Origin: Sphingomonas paeninsulae
GTDB lineage: Bacteria; Pseudomonadota; Alphaproteobacteria; Sphingomonadales; Sphingomonadaceae
Length of the DNA stretch: 64,000 nucleotides
NCBI RefSeq assembly: GCF_003660165.1
Contig: NZ_CP032829.1
Span: 2,183,001-2,247,000, forward strand
Direction of reading: 5' to 3'
Below, piece by piece: positions 36,231 through 44,926 of the stretch; the first letter of the stretch is position 1, and each line of letters begins with the position of its first letter. The notes beneath the pieces are model-generated. The model was not told the origin of the DNA. It ran no database searches and was given only the letters and a program-made list of their open reading frames with translations. The position numbers and the translations under genes were made by a program.

Positions 36231-36923
36231 TTACCTGACGCGCGGGCCGCCGAATGGCATAGGGGGAGGCGCGCGGCGGTCGCGGCGTGGCATTTGTGCC
36301 TGGAAGGCCTGTCCGCAATGCTGGACGCAATAAGGGAAGCCGGGGTTCACCGTCGCGCCACAGAAGTGGAAGTCCGGCTCACCAGGGTGACCCAACGGCC
36401 ATTTGCAAATCTTGTCGTTCAGATCGAGCAACGTCGTTTTGCCAGCCATTTCCGGGCTTGGCCGCGCAGGAACAAGCCGCCGTGGCGGTGCAGGTGCCGC
36501 TGGAGGAGCCTGATCGCCCGGACCCTGACGCAGGAAGCCACCGGGGCCTACCGAGCGGAGCTGAGCGCCGGTTGGACCGGTCGGAACGTGTGGCGGGAAG
36601 GGTGATGGCGGCGGCGGAGCCTGCCGCAAAACCTCGGCGGGTGCAGCAGCAACCTTTGGCGTTGCCTTTACCGGAGCGGGGACGGGGGCAGGAGCGGGCG
36701 TCGCTTCGGCAGCAGGAGCGGCCGTTTTAGCGGGTGCAGTGGCTGCCACCTTGGGGTCGTTCGGCTTTACCGGTGACGGACGTGACTGGAGACCAAGGCG
36801 ATGCGCCTTGCCGATAACGGCATTGCGGCTCACTCCGCCAAGATCTTCTGCAATCTGGCTGGCGGTGAGGCCTTTTTCCCACTGTGCTTTCAAACGGTCG
36901 ATGCGTTCGTCGGTCCAGGACAT
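36231..36923 (-). CDS. gcrA: Cell cycle regulator GcrA
   Basis: GcrA binds sigma-70 holoenzyme and activates promoters with CcrM-methylated GANTC sites, coordinating the alphaproteobacterial cell cycle. 230 residues. The N terminus is the DNA-binding helix-turn-helix 'WTDERIDRLKAQWEKGLTAS' and 'GGVSRNAVIGKAHRLGLQSR'. A long Ala/Pro-rich linker (about 50-150) leads to the sigma-interacting C-terminal domain with 'NDKICKWPLGHPGEPDFHFC' and 'GFPYCVQHCGQAFQ'. It is larger than Caulobacter GcrA (about 170 residues), mainly through the linker. Confidence 0.96.
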   Translation of the reverse strand: MSWTDERIDRLKAQWEKGLTASQIAEDLGGVSRNAVIGKAHRLGLQSRPSPVKPNDPKVAATAPAKTAAPAAEATPAPAPVPAPVKATPKVAAAPAEVLRQAPPPPSPFPPHVPTGPTGAQLRSVGPGGFLRQGPGDQAPPAAPAPPRRLVPARPSPEMAGKTTLLDLNDKICKWPLGHPGEPDFHFCGATVNPGFPYCVQHCGQAFQAQMPRRDRRAPPPMPFGGPRVR

Positions 36924-36991
36924 CGTTTTTCCCTAAAATCCCCGGTCTCGCGCCTTGCGGGCAAACGCCCGAGTGCCTAACCGGCAGTGAT

Positions 36992-37819
36992 ATGAACACC
37001 CAATCCCAAAGCGCTATCTTGAACGAGCCGGGCGTGCCGGTCATCCGCAATATCAACTTGGTCGGGTTGAAGACCCTCTATATCAAGGAAGTGCGGCGGT
37101 TTTTCAAGGTGCAGCTCCAGACCATCTGGGGTCCGGCGATCACCACGGCTCTGTTTCTCGTCATTTTTACGGTCGCGCTCGGTGGCGGAAAGCGTGAAGT
37201 GCTGGGCCATCCGTTCGGTGATTTCATTGCGCCGGGCCTGATTATGATGGGCATGATGCAAAATGCCTTCGCCAATTCCAGCTTCTCGCTGCTCGTCGGC
37301 AAGATGCAGGGGACGATCGTCGATTATCTGATGCCGCCGCTGTCCAGTGGCGAATTGCTGATTGCTTTGGTCGCCGGGGCCATGACTCGGGCTATTCTGG
37401 TTGGGACCGCAGTCTGGGTCGTCATGGCGTTATGGCCAGGTGTCCATGTGTGGCCGATGCACATCTGGGCGGTGCTGGTTTATGGGCTGCTCGGGTCGAG
37501 CATGTTGTCGCTGATCGGCGTTCTTACATCCATCTGGGCGGAGAAGTTCGACCAGTCGGCGGCTGTGGGAACGTTTCTGATCGGACCGGCTTCGCTGCTG
37601 TCGGGCACATTCTATTCGATCGACAAGCTGGCACCTGCGTTTCAGGTGTTCAGCCGGTTCAACCCGTTTCATTATGCGATCTCGGGTTTTCGCTATGGGT
37701 TCATCGGAGTGGCTGACTCACCGCTTGTCGCGGGTGCTATGGTCCTGCTGGCGATCAACATCGTGCTCGGTGCAACTTGCTATGCCCTGCTGCGGACCGG
37801 CTGGCGCCTGAAGGCTTAA
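36992..37819 (+). CDS. ABC-2 type transporter permease
   Basis: A 275-residue integral membrane protein with six predicted helices. ABC-2 features are 'IWGPAITTALFLVIFTVALG', 'FIAPGLIMMGMMQNAFANSS' and 'TFLIGPASLLSGTFYSIDKL' followed by 'FNPFHYAISGFRYGFIG', close to the YadH subgroup. The substrate is unknown. No ATP-binding partner is next to it: gcrA is divergent and argD follows after a terminator, so the ATPase must be encoded elsewhere. ATG 36992 was chosen over an upstream in-frame ATG that would overlap gcrA. Confidence 0.92.
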   Translation: MNTQSQSAILNEPGVPVIRNINLVGLKTLYIKEVRRFFKVQLQTIWGPAITTALFLVIFTVALGGGKREVLGHPFGDFIAPGLIMMGMMQNAFANSSFSLLVGKMQGTIVDYLMPPLSSGELLIALVAGAMTRAILVGTAVWVVMALWPGVHVWPMHIWAVLVYGLLGSSMLSLIGVLTSIWAEKFDQSAAVGTFLIGPASLLSGTFYSIDKLAPAFQVFSRFNPFHYAISGFRYGFIGVADSPLVAGAMVLLAINIVLGATCYALLRTGWRLKA

Positions 37820-37867
37820 CATTTGACGGAGACGGGGAGGGGGCGATATATGCCGCTTCCGCGATAG

Positions 37868-37899
37868 GGCGGCCTTTGACGGGTCGCCTTTTCTTTTTT
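37868..37899 (+). terminator. Rho-independent terminator between the ABC permease and argD
   Basis: Seven-pair stem (GGCGGCC / GGTCGCC, one G-T pair) with a seven-base loop followed by TTTTCTTTTTT. It separates the permease transcript from argDF. Confidence 0.75.
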
Positions 37900-37913
37900 G
37901 AAAGGCCGACCCC

Positions 37914-39098
37914 ATGACGATCACCCCGCTGATGCCTGTCTATCCCCGGAGCGGGGTCCGGCCGGTGCGAGGCGAGGGTGCTTATCTGATCGACGAGAGC
38001 GGGCAGCGCTATCTCGATTTCGCCAGCGGTATCGCGGTGAACATCCTTGGGCATGGTCATCCGCATCTGACCAAGGCGATTGCCGAACAGGCGGCGACGC
38101 TGATGCATGTGTCGAACCTTTACGGGTCGCCGCAGGGTGAAGCGCTGGCGCAGCGACTGGTCGATAACAGTTTTGCGGACACGGTGTTCTTTACGAATTC
38201 GGGAGCCGAGGCTGTCGAATGCGCGATCAAGACGGCGCGGCGTTTTCACTTTGCCAACGGCCATCCCGAGCGGCAGAACCTGATCACGTTCAAGAATGCG
38301 TTTCACGGGCGGACGCTCGGCACGATCAGCGCGACCGATCAGCCAAAGATGCGTGACGGTTTCGAGCCGCTGTTGCCGGGTTTCGACTATGCGCCATTCG
38401 ACGATCTGGAAGCGGCGCGGGCTTTGGTGGACGAACATACCGCAGGATTCCTCGTTGAACCCATACAGGGCGAGGGCGGCATCCGTGCTGCTTCGGTCGA
38501 GTTCCTGAAGGGGCTGCGCGAGATTTGCGACGAGCATGGTCTGATGCTGGTGCTGGACGAGGTCCAGTGCGGCGTCGCGCGGACAGGCAAGCTGTACGCA
38601 CATGAGCATTACGGGATCACGCCAGATATTATGGCGACTGCCAAAGGTATCGGCGGCGGATTTCCGCTCGGCGCGTGTCTGGCGACCGAGGAAGCGGCCA
38701 AGGGCATGGTGTTCGGAACGCATGGCTCGACATACGGCGGTAACCCGCTGGCGATGGCGGCTGGACAGGCCGTTCTGGACGTGATCCTCGCACCGGGCTT
38801 CATGGAGCAGGTCACCGCGACCGGCGACCGCTTGCGTGCTGGGCTCGAACAGATGATGCCGAATCATGACCAACTGTTCGAAAGCGTCCGCGGCAAGGGG
38901 CTGATGCTCGGCATAAAGCTGAAGACGGACAGTCGCGCATTCGTGGCACATGCCCGCGATAATCATGGGCTGCTGACCGTTGCAGCGGGCGAGAATGTTG
39001 TGCGCGTTTTGCCGCCGTTGAATATCGAAGAACATCATATCGCCGAATTCATCGAGAAACTGTCTGCGGCCGCCGCCAGTTACGAAATACCGGCATGA
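37914..39098 (+). CDS. argD: Acetylornithine aminotransferase (class III)
   Basis: PLP-dependent transfer of the amino group from glutamate to N-acetylglutamate semialdehyde in arginine synthesis (often also succinyl-DAP aminotransferase). 394 residues. Landmarks are '[18 protein letters not shown]', '[18 protein letters not shown]', '[15 protein letters not shown]', '[15 protein letters not shown]' and the PLP-lysine region '[19 protein letters not shown]'. Its stop overlaps argF by 4 bases, and the argD-argF-hslO order fits the arginine identification over other class III enzymes. Confidence 0.93.
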   Translation: MTITPLMPVYPRSGVRPVRGEGAYLIDESGQRYLDFASGIAVNILGHGHPHLTKAIAEQAATLMHVSNLYGSPQGEALAQRLVDNSFADTVFFTNSGAEAVECAIKTARRFHFANGHPERQNLITFKNAFHGRTLGTISATDQPKMRDGFEPLLPGFDYAPFDDLEAARALVDEHTAGFLVEPIQGEGGIRAASVEFLKGLREICDEHGLMLVLDEVQCGVARTGKLYAHEHYGITPDIMATAKGIGGGFPLGACLATEEAAKGMVFGTHGSTYGGNPLAMAAGQAVLDVILAPGFMEQVTATGDRLRAGLEQMMPNHDQLFESVRGKGLMLGIKLKTDSRAFVAHARDNHGLLTVAAGENVVRVLPPLNIEEHHIAEFIEKLSAAAASYEIPA

Positions 39099-40024
39099 TC
39101 CGGCATTTCCGCGATCTGAGCGACGCTGGCGGCGATGCAATAGCGGCGATGCTGGCGGACGCGATCGACCGAAAGGCGGCGCGGGCTGGCTGGCCGAAGG
39201 GCAAGGTCGATGCCGACGCGCCGCTTGCCGGGCGCACGCTGGCGATGGTTTTCGAAAAGAGCAGCACGCGGACGCGGGTGAGTTTCGACATGGCGATCCG
39301 TCAGCTCGGCGGGACGGCCGTAATTCTCGAATCGGGCACGACGCAACTGGGCCGTGGTGAGTCGGTTGCCGACACCGCGCGCGTCCTGTCGCGCTATGTC
39401 GATGCCATCATGTTGCGCACCGATGATCCGATGAAGCTGGCGGAACTGGCCGAATATTCAACCGTTCCGGTAATCAATGGACTGACCGATTCGTCGCACC
39501 CATGCCAGATCGTTGCCGATCTGCTGACTGTTATCGAAAGTGGCAAATCGCTGCCCGGTAGTCAGTGGGCATGGCTGGGTGACGGCAACAATGTGTTGCA
39601 CTCGATTGTCGAGGCGGCAGGCCTGATGAAGTTCGCCGTCCGTATCGGTTGTCCAGAAGGTTACGATCCCGACGATGCCTATCTGGCCGTAGCTCAGGCG
39701 CATGGCGCGTCGATCGACATCCTTCGCGATGCCGGTGAGACTGTGCGTGGTGCCGACATCGTGGTGTCCGACACCTGGATATCGATGGGGCAGGATCATG
39801 TGGACGAGAAGCTGGCGGCAATGATGCCGTATCAGGTCACGTCGGAATTAATGGCGCTGGCAAAGCCCGACGCGATATTCCTGCACTGCCTGCCTGCTCA
39901 CCGCGGCGAGGAAGTGACGGCCGAGGTCATCGACGGCCCACAGTCGCGGATTTGGGACGAGGCTGAAAATCGAGTTCACGCTCAGAAGTCGATCCTGCTC
40001 TGGGCGTTCGGGCTTTTGGGTTGA
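39095..40024 (+). CDS. argF: Ornithine carbamoyltransferase
   Basis: Forms citrulline from ornithine and carbamoyl phosphate. 309 residues. The carbamoyl-phosphate motif is '[20 protein letters not shown]', followed by '[17 protein letters not shown]', '[18 protein letters not shown]' and the ornithine-binding Cys loop '[15 protein letters not shown]'. Translationally coupled to argD by an ATGA overlap. Confidence 0.97.
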   Translation: MIRHFRDLSDAGGDAIAAMLADAIDRKAARAGWPKGKVDADAPLAGRTLAMVFEKSSTRTRVSFDMAIRQLGGTAVILESGTTQLGRGESVADTARVLSRYVDAIMLRTDDPMKLAELAEYSTVPVINGLTDSSHPCQIVADLLTVIESGKSLPGSQWAWLGDGNNVLHSIVEAAGLMKFAVRIGCPEGYDPDDAYLAVAQAHGASIDILRDAGETVRGADIVVSDTWISMGQDHVDEKLAAMMPYQVTSELMALAKPDAIFLHCLPAHRGEEVTAEVIDGPQSRIWDEAENRVHAQKSILLWAFGLLG

Positions 40025-40037
40025 GTCACTTTGGTCG

Positions 40038-40068
40038 GTTGAGTTTCGGGTGGGCCTTCCCATCTAGG
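40038..40068 (+). promoter_or_regulatory. Candidate RpoH promoter of hslO
   Basis: GTTG at 40038-40041, 17 bases, then CCCATCTAGG at 40059-40068. Compared with CTTG-N17-CYTATnTnnG, one base differs in each box. It ends six bases before the hslO ATG, so transcription from it would start at or next to the start codon. Position before an Hsp33 gene supports the call, but the match is imperfect. Confidence 0.45.
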
Positions 40069-40073
40069 CACGC

Positions 40074-40994
40074 ATGACCGACAATATCGATATCGACCGC
40101 TCGCTGGGTTTCACGATCGCCGCGCGTAATGCGCGGGGGCGGCTCGTTCGTCTTGGTCCGGTCCTCGAATCCATCATTTCGGCACATGCCTACCCGCCGG
40201 CAATCGAGAAGCTGCTGGCTGAGGCGCTTGTTCTGACCGCGTTGCTCGGGGCTACCCTGAAGGACGATAGCGGGCAGATGACGTTGCAGGCGCAGACTGA
40301 GGGCGGTCCGATCGACCTGCTTGTTTGTGACTATCGTGGTGGGGAGTTGCGCGGGTACATCAAATTCGATGCAGAGCGACTGGCAGAAATGCCCGTAAAT
40401 CCGACATTGTTTGCGCTGTTCGGCAAGGGGTATCTGGCGATCACTTTCGATCAGGTCGCGACCGGCGAGCGCTATCAGGGAATTGTGCCGCTCGAAGGGG
40501 CGACTCTGGCGGACGCTGCAGAAAGCTATTTCGCACAATCCGAGCAAATCCCTAGCCTGATCCGGATCGGCGTCACGCGTGATGAACATGGCTGTGTCGC
40601 GGGTGGCCTGATGCTTCAGCATCTTGCGGAAGGGGAGGAAGGGCGTGATCGTATTCACACCCGGCTCGATCATCCCGAATGGGAGCATGTCGCCATTCTG
40701 GGCAGCACCATCAAGATCGAGGAGCTGGCGCAACGCGATTTGCCGCTGGAAACCATTGTCTGGCGCTTGTTCAACGAGGAAACCGAGGTTCGCTTGCTCG
40801 GTGGCGCATCGCTGACCAAAGGATGCCGCTGCGATGTCGTCCATATCCGTGATGTCCTGTCGAAGTTTCCGGCCGAGGAGCGCGCCAACATGGCGGATGA
40901 CACCGGCAAGATCGGCGTCGACTGCGCATTTTGTTCACGTATTTTTGCAATTCCCGTTGCGGAACTTGAAAACGCTGGCGAAACGACCAAATAA
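40074..40994 (+). CDS. hslO: Redox-regulated chaperone Hsp33
   Basis: Holdase chaperone switched on by oxidation: four C-terminal cysteines hold zinc when reduced, and form disulfides and unfold on stress. 306 residues. The N-terminal domain includes 'ILESIISAHAYPPAIEKLLA' and 'DDSGQMTLQAQTEGGPIDLL'. The redox switch is visible as 'GCRCDVVHIRDVLSKFP' (C-x-C) and 'VDCAFCSRIF' (C-x2-C). It follows argF by 49 bases with a possible RpoH promoter in the gap, and has no clear ribosome site. Confidence 0.95.
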   Translation: MTDNIDIDRSLGFTIAARNARGRLVRLGPVLESIISAHAYPPAIEKLLAEALVLTALLGATLKDDSGQMTLQAQTEGGPIDLLVCDYRGGELRGYIKFDAERLAEMPVNPTLFALFGKGYLAITFDQVATGERYQGIVPLEGATLADAAESYFAQSEQIPSLIRIGVTRDEHGCVAGGLMLQHLAEGEEGRDRIHTRLDHPEWEHVAILGSTIKIEELAQRDLPLETIVWRLFNEETEVRLLGGASLTKGCRCDVVHIRDVLSKFPAEERANMADDTGKIGVDCAFCSRIFAIPVAELENAGETTK

Positions 40995-41072
40995 GCAATT
41001 GGGACTAATTGTTAGCAAGTCCGGATTATCAGGCGCGATGTTCCGGAATTTGAGATCTACAAATTTTGCCGC

Positions 41073-41092
41073 AACGACGGCTTCGTTTTTTT
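41073..41092 (+). terminator. Weak candidate terminator after hslO
   Basis: A five-pair stem (AACGA / TCGTT) with a five-base loop is followed by TTTTT. It lies in the 114-base gap between hslO and the next exported protein. The stem is short, so this is tentative. Confidence 0.35.
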
Positions 41093-41108
41093 AAGCGGGC
41101 TTGGGCAA

Positions 41109-41507
41109 ATGACACCGTTCTTCAAGATGATTATTGCGACGGCTGCGGTGTTTCTGGCGACGGCCGCCGAAGCGCCTTTGATCGCCTTATCTCAAATCGA
41201 GCCGGGACAATGGTCGTTGGTAGCGGCGGGCGCACGGACACGTTCGATCTGTCTGTCCGATCCGCGTGTTCTGCTCCAGCTTCAACATACCGGTATCGCC
41301 TGTAGTCGCTATGTCATTGAAAATGATAAGGACTCTACGATCGTCCATTACGCCTGTCCAGGTGCCGGGCATGGCCGAACTGAGGTAAAGGTGGAGACTC
41401 CCCGCCTTATCCAGATTCTGTCGCAGGGGATTTCGAAGAACGCGCCATTCGATTGGGCTCTGGAAGGCCGGCGCACTGGCCCCTGTGCCCCGACGGGGCA
41501 ACGGTAA
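41109..41507 (+). CDS. Exported hypothetical protein (DUF3617-like)
   Basis: A 132-residue protein with a signal peptide ('MIIATAAVFLATAAEAP'). The mature part has 'IEPGQWSLVAAGARTRSICL', two well-placed Cys ('GIACSRYVIEN', 'VHYACPGAGHGRTEVKVE') and a final Cys in 'RRTGPCAPTGQR'. The 'G-x-W ... C' opening and later Cys resemble the periplasmic DUF3617 family. Function unknown. It ends before a strong terminator. Confidence 0.7.
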   Translation: MTPFFKMIIATAAVFLATAAEAPLIALSQIEPGQWSLVAAGARTRSICLSDPRVLLQLQHTGIACSRYVIENDKDSTIVHYACPGAGHGRTEVKVETPRLIQILSQGISKNAPFDWALEGRRTGPCAPTGQR

Positions 41508-41594
41508 CCTTGAGTTAACCATTTCGAGCTTACACTAATGATAGCGCTTCTCCTTCTTTGATGCGCTCCTCCCTAGAGACCGAAAGGTCGAACT

Positions 41595-41624
41595 GGCCGC
41601 CCGCGCGATCGGGCGGCCTTCTTT
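41595..41624 (+). terminator. Rho-independent terminator before queC
   Basis: Perfect nine-pair stem (GGCCGCCCG / CGGGCGGCC) with a six-base loop and a TTCTTT tail. It lies 88 bases after the exported-protein stop and 60 bases before queC. Confidence 0.8.
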
Positions 41625-41683
41625 CATTCGTGAGGCGTTTGAACGTTGCGTATGGTCGCGCACGGGTTTAGCCGCCTGACCCC

Positions 41684-42376
41684 ATGACGATGACAAAAGC
41701 AAAACCCGGCGCTGCGATCGTTGCGCTGATTTCGGGCGGCCTCGATTCGATGGTCGCGGGCGGATTGGCGCGTGAGGCGGGGTATCGAATCTTCGCTTTG
41801 ACGATTGATTATAATCAGCGCCATCGTGTCGAACTGGAAGCGGCCGGACGCGTTGCCCGGATGCTCGGCGCCGAACGTCATATAGTTATGCCGCTGGACC
41901 TGTCGCAATTCGGCGGGTCGTCGCTGACCGATCCCGACATGGCCGTGCAGAAAACGGGTTTGGAGCCGGGCATCCCGACCACCTATGTTCCTGCGCGCAA
42001 TACGATATTTCTTTCGGTCGCGCTGGGTTGGGCCGAAGCGGTGGGTGCACATGATCTCTCCATCGGGATCAATGCGCTCGATTATTCGGGCTATCCCGAC
42101 TGCCGCCCTGAATTCATCACGGCGTTCGAGGCGATGGCTGAACAAGCGACCAAGGCTGGCGTCGAAGGGCAGGCATTCAAAGTTCATGCGCCGTTGGCCG
42201 CGATGAGCAAAGCCGACATCGCGCGCGAAGCTGCGCGTCTGGGGCTGGATGCCGGGCAAAGCTGGTCCTGTTACGACCCGTTGCCGAACGGTCGGCCCTG
42301 CGAACGCTGCGATTCTTGCCGTTTGCGGGCAAAGGGATTCAGTGAGGCGGGCCTGATCGATCCGCTGCTGGCATGA
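41684..42376 (+). CDS. queC: 7-cyano-7-deazaguanine synthase
   Basis: ATP-dependent conversion of 7-carboxy-7-deazaguanine (CDG) to preQ0 in queuosine synthesis. 230 residues. The PP-loop is 'IVALISGGLDSMVAGGLA', 'DYNQRHRVELEAA' and 'GINALDYSGYPDCRPEFI' follow, and the zinc site is in 'SWSCYDPLPNGRPCERCDSC'. It overlaps queE by 4 bases, placing consecutive enzymes of the pathway together. No preQ1 riboswitch pattern was seen upstream. Confidence 0.97.
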   Translation: MTMTKAKPGAAIVALISGGLDSMVAGGLAREAGYRIFALTIDYNQRHRVELEAAGRVARMLGAERHIVMPLDLSQFGGSSLTDPDMAVQKTGLEPGIPTTYVPARNTIFLSVALGWAEAVGAHDLSIGINALDYSGYPDCRPEFITAFEAMAEQATKAGVEGQAFKVHAPLAAMSKADIAREAARLGLDAGQSWSCYDPLPNGRPCERCDSCRLRAKGFSEAGLIDPLLA

Positions 42377-43005
42377 GCTATGCTGTCAAAGAAATGTTTC
42401 TGACGCTGCAGGGTGAGGGCGTTCATGCCGGTCGTCGTGCGGTATTTGTCCGGTTTGCAGGATGCAATCTGTGGACCGGTCGCGAGCAGGACCGGGCAAC
42501 CGCTGTCTGCAAGTTTTGCGACACCGACTTTGTGGGAACCGACGGAGAGGGAGGGGGTCGCTTTGCCAGCGCAGATGCACTGGCCGATGCCGCAGCCACT
42601 TTCTGGGGCGCGGGTGAGACGCTCCGCTACGTCATCCTGACCGGGGGCGAACCGATGTTGCAGATCGATGCCGCGTTGATCGATGCGCTTCATGCCCGGG
42701 GGTTCGAGATCGGGGTGGAGAGCAACGGCACGATTGCCGCCGCGCCCGGCGTCGACTGGCTTTGCATCAGTCCAAAAGCCGGAAGCACTGTTGTTCAGCG
42801 ATCGGGTAACGAACTGAAACTGGTCTGGCCGCAACCCGGCAGCGATGTCGATGCCATGCAGGGCTGGGCATTCGACCATTTCCTGATCCAGCCGATGGAT
42901 TGCGACGAAGGCGTGGCCGCGCGGGATGCGGCCATCGCCTTCGTCATGGAACGACCACAGTGGCGCCTGACGCTGCAGGCGCACAAGACGCTCGGCCTGC
43001 GGTAA
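42373..43005 (+). CDS. queE: 7-carboxy-7-deazaguanine synthase
   Basis: Radical SAM enzyme that contracts the ring of carboxytetrahydropterin to CDG, the substrate of QueC. 210 residues. 'MFLTLQGEGVHAGRRAVFVR' is the family start. The cluster motif is the expanded C-x14-C-x2-C type: Cys in 'FAGCNLWTG', then 'AVCKFCDTDFVG', as in the Burkholderia QueE subclass rather than classical CxxxCxxC. 'YVILTGGEPMLQID' is the glycine-rich SAM site. Coupled to queC. Confidence 0.96.
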   Translation: MSYAVKEMFLTLQGEGVHAGRRAVFVRFAGCNLWTGREQDRATAVCKFCDTDFVGTDGEGGGRFASADALADAAATFWGAGETLRYVILTGGEPMLQIDAALIDALHARGFEIGVESNGTIAAAPGVDWLCISPKAGSTVVQRSGNELKLVWPQPGSDVDAMQGWAFDHFLIQPMDCDEGVAARDAAIAFVMERPQWRLTLQAHKTLGLR

Positions 43006-43017
43006 ATCCCGCTTAAA

Positions 43018-43665
43018 TTAGATCCCGTTCGTGTAGGCACAATTCTTGTAACCGCGACTGCTCCAGCATTTCTTCGAGAAGTCGGGGTAACTGATCGGTA
43101 GTTTTGATCCGAACCGGAAAAGCTGTTCGCCCTGTGGGACAAGGCTGTTGCGTAATTCGCGCAGGCGTTCGACTGCTACGGTCTGGAACGAACCGCGCGG
43201 CGCAAACAAAGTCGCGCGTGCGATATTGGAAGCTGCCTGACAGAAACCGTATTGAGCGCGGACGGTTGAAAAACTGGTGTAGTTTTTCGTGCCGTACTTA
43301 TCGAGCAAATCCTGAGCGGCTTTCTTCGTCTTTCCGAGCCGCATGAAATATCCGTTCAGCATGTTATAGTCTTTTGTCAGTTCTTCACGATGGTTGATGA
43401 GGATGCCATTGTAGCTGTCCTGTGCAAGCAGGGTTTTGTCGAACTGACACTGTAGCGCCATGACGTTGAGGCCCGATCGCAATTGCCAGGCGAGCGCTGC
43501 GCTCTCTTCTGCGGGTGTTGCTCCGGGCATAGGGATGCCTATGCCCGCTTCACCCGCTATGATTGGCGTTCCGCGAAAATCGGGCGACTGCCAGAAGATT
43601 TGGGCAGCGGCTGGATGTGCGACGGCAACGGACATCGAGACGAGCAGGATCGAGCGAAATTTCAT
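43018..43665 (-). CDS. Exported hypothetical protein with C-terminal Cys pair
   Basis: A 215-residue protein with a signal peptide ('ILLVSMSVAVAHPAAAQ') and a helical mature region. Four Cys are visible ('VMALQCQFDKTLLAQDSYN', 'QYGFCQAASNIARATLF', 'FSKKCWSSRGYKNCAYTNGI'), which could form two periplasmic disulfides. I recognise no defined family. ATG 43663-43665 is chosen because the signal peptide begins there; the frame is open further upstream. It is convergent with queE. Confidence 0.75.
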   Translation of the reverse strand: MKFRSILLVSMSVAVAHPAAAQIFWQSPDFRGTPIIAGEAGIGIPMPGATPAEESAALAWQLRSGLNVMALQCQFDKTLLAQDSYNGILINHREELTKDYNMLNGYFMRLGKTKKAAQDLLDKYGTKNYTSFSTVRAQYGFCQAASNIARATLFAPRGSFQTVAVERLRELRNSLVPQGEQLFRFGSKLPISYPDFSKKCWSSRGYKNCAYTNGI

Positions 43666-43773
43666 GGATTCATCCCTAACGCAAACAACTTGCCTAGCGG
43701 ATACGCAGTTTGAGTCGCGGGGAAAAGCCCTCTCTTTACGAAGAACGATGAACCGAATCATCGGGGAGTAAGA

Positions 43774-43807
43774 CAAAAATAAAGGCCGCCCGGTTGCCCG
43801 GACGGCC
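43774..43807 (-). terminator. Rho-independent terminator of the Met-rich lipoprotein gene
   Basis: On the minus strand, a ten-pair stem (GGCCGTCCGG / CCGGGCGGCC, one T-G pair) with a four-base loop is followed by TTTATTTTTG. It lies 23 bases after the lipoprotein stop. Confidence 0.82.
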
Positions 43808-43829
43808 CTTACTCGAAATCAATCGAAGC

Positions 43830-44105
43830 TTATTTGATAGTGTTGCCACCGGCCATGCCGTTGTCAGCAGTGCTGCCGACCATAGCATTGTCGGCAGCCA
43901 CGTTGCCGGCCACCATGTTGTCGCTGGCACCCATTGCGCCGTCGACGTTGGTCATCGAATCATTCGTGGTGCCTTCCATGGCATCCGAAGCATTCATTTC
44001 GGTAACCATTGCGTTGGCGTCCGAATTGGCTGGCTCGCTCTTGCCACAGGCCGAAATGGCCAAAGCGGCTGCAGCCACCATCGAAAGTGTAACGATCTTG
44101 CGCAT
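43830..44105 (-). CDS. Small Met/Asn/Asp-rich lipoprotein
   Basis: A 91-residue predicted lipoprotein: signal sequence with lipobox 'LAISACGKSE' (Cys about residue 20). The mature part is low-complexity, with Met recurring every six to nine residues in D/N-x-M or similar contexts ('NAMVTEM', 'SDAMEG', 'NDSMTN', 'DGAMGASDNMV', 'ADNAMVG', 'DNGMAGG'). No aromatic residues and no Cys after the lipidated one. Spaced Met residues could bind soft metals such as Cu(I), but that is inference. Terminated by its own hairpin. Confidence 0.75.
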   Translation of the reverse strand: MRKIVTLSMVAAAALAISACGKSEPANSDANAMVTEMNASDAMEGTTNDSMTNVDGAMGASDNMVAGNVAADNAMVGSTADNGMAGGNTIK

Positions 44106-44192
44106 ATTCGTGCTCCCTAGATAACATGATCGGGCGGCATTTGCCGTTAATACCCAAATCGACGTGTGCATTAGCTTTTCTTTAGGGCGTCC

Positions 44193-44849
44193 TCAAGCGG
44201 ATTGTTGTTGCCCAATTTCGTGCAGGAAATCGGAAAGTCCTCCGCAAAGCGCGGAATCGAAAGCGGAAATTGTCGCAGGGTTGCCGAGGTTGGCGATGCT
44301 CGTAACCGCGAATTCGGCCAGTCCGCACGGCACGATGCCCCCGAAATGCGATAGATCGGGCGATATGTTGACTGAAAACCCGTGGAGGGACACCCAGCGA
44401 CGTACCCGGATGCCGATTGCGCCGATCTTTGCCTCCTGTCCTGCGTCGTCAGTCCAGATGCCGATGCGCCCTGGTTCGCGGCGCGCTTCAATGCCCAGCT
44501 TGCCGAGCGTCGCAATCACCCAGCCTTCCACCGCATGCACGAAGCGGCGGATGTCGCGCCCACGCTTGTTGAGGTCGATCATCAGATATCCGATCCGTTG
44601 ACCGGGGCCATGATAGGTGTAGCGCCCGCCACGGCCTGCATCGAACACGGGAAAACGCGGATCGAGCAGCTCGGCGGTGTCGGCACTGGTCCCTGCTGTA
44701 TAAAGCGGGGGGTGTTCCAGCAGCCAGATGCATTCGCGCGCAGTGCCTTCCGCGATGGCCGTCGCCCGCGCTTCCATCCATGCGAGCGCTTCCGGATATG
44801 GGACAAGCGTATCCGAAATCTTCCATTCGATGTCATTCTGACCAGTCAT
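44193..44849 (-). CDS. lipB: Octanoyl-ACP:protein transferase LipB
   Basis: Transfers octanoate from acyl carrier protein to lipoyl domains, the first step of lipoate synthesis. 218 residues. Motifs are '[14 protein letters not shown]', '[20 protein letters not shown]', the catalytic Lys in '[20 protein letters not shown]' and the catalytic Cys in '[17 protein letters not shown]'. Monocistronic, divergent from a membrane protein. Confidence 0.96.
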   Translation of the reverse strand: MTGQNDIEWKISDTLVPYPEALAWMEARATAIAEGTARECIWLLEHPPLYTAGTSADTAELLDPRFPVFDAGRGGRYTYHGPGQRIGYLMIDLNKRGRDIRRFVHAVEGWVIATLGKLGIEARREPGRIGIWTDDAGQEAKIGAIGIRVRRWVSLHGFSVNISPDLSHFGGIVPCGLAEFAVTSIANLGNPATISAFDSALCGGLSDFLHEIGQQQSA

Positions 44850-44926
44850 GCGCAGCGTCTTGCCACCGGTCGCGGGGCGGGGCTAGAGCGGGCCAACGCG
44901 CTAGTGCCAGCGATTTGGGGATGACG

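Noticed and set aside
37755-39140. Long open frame (461 codons) antisense to argD
   Set aside because: No recognisable motif; explained by GC-rich coding bias in argD.
41508-41683. PreQ1 riboswitch before queC
   Set aside because: The region holds a terminator hairpin with a T-rich tail but no preQ1 aptamer-like pattern I could recognise.
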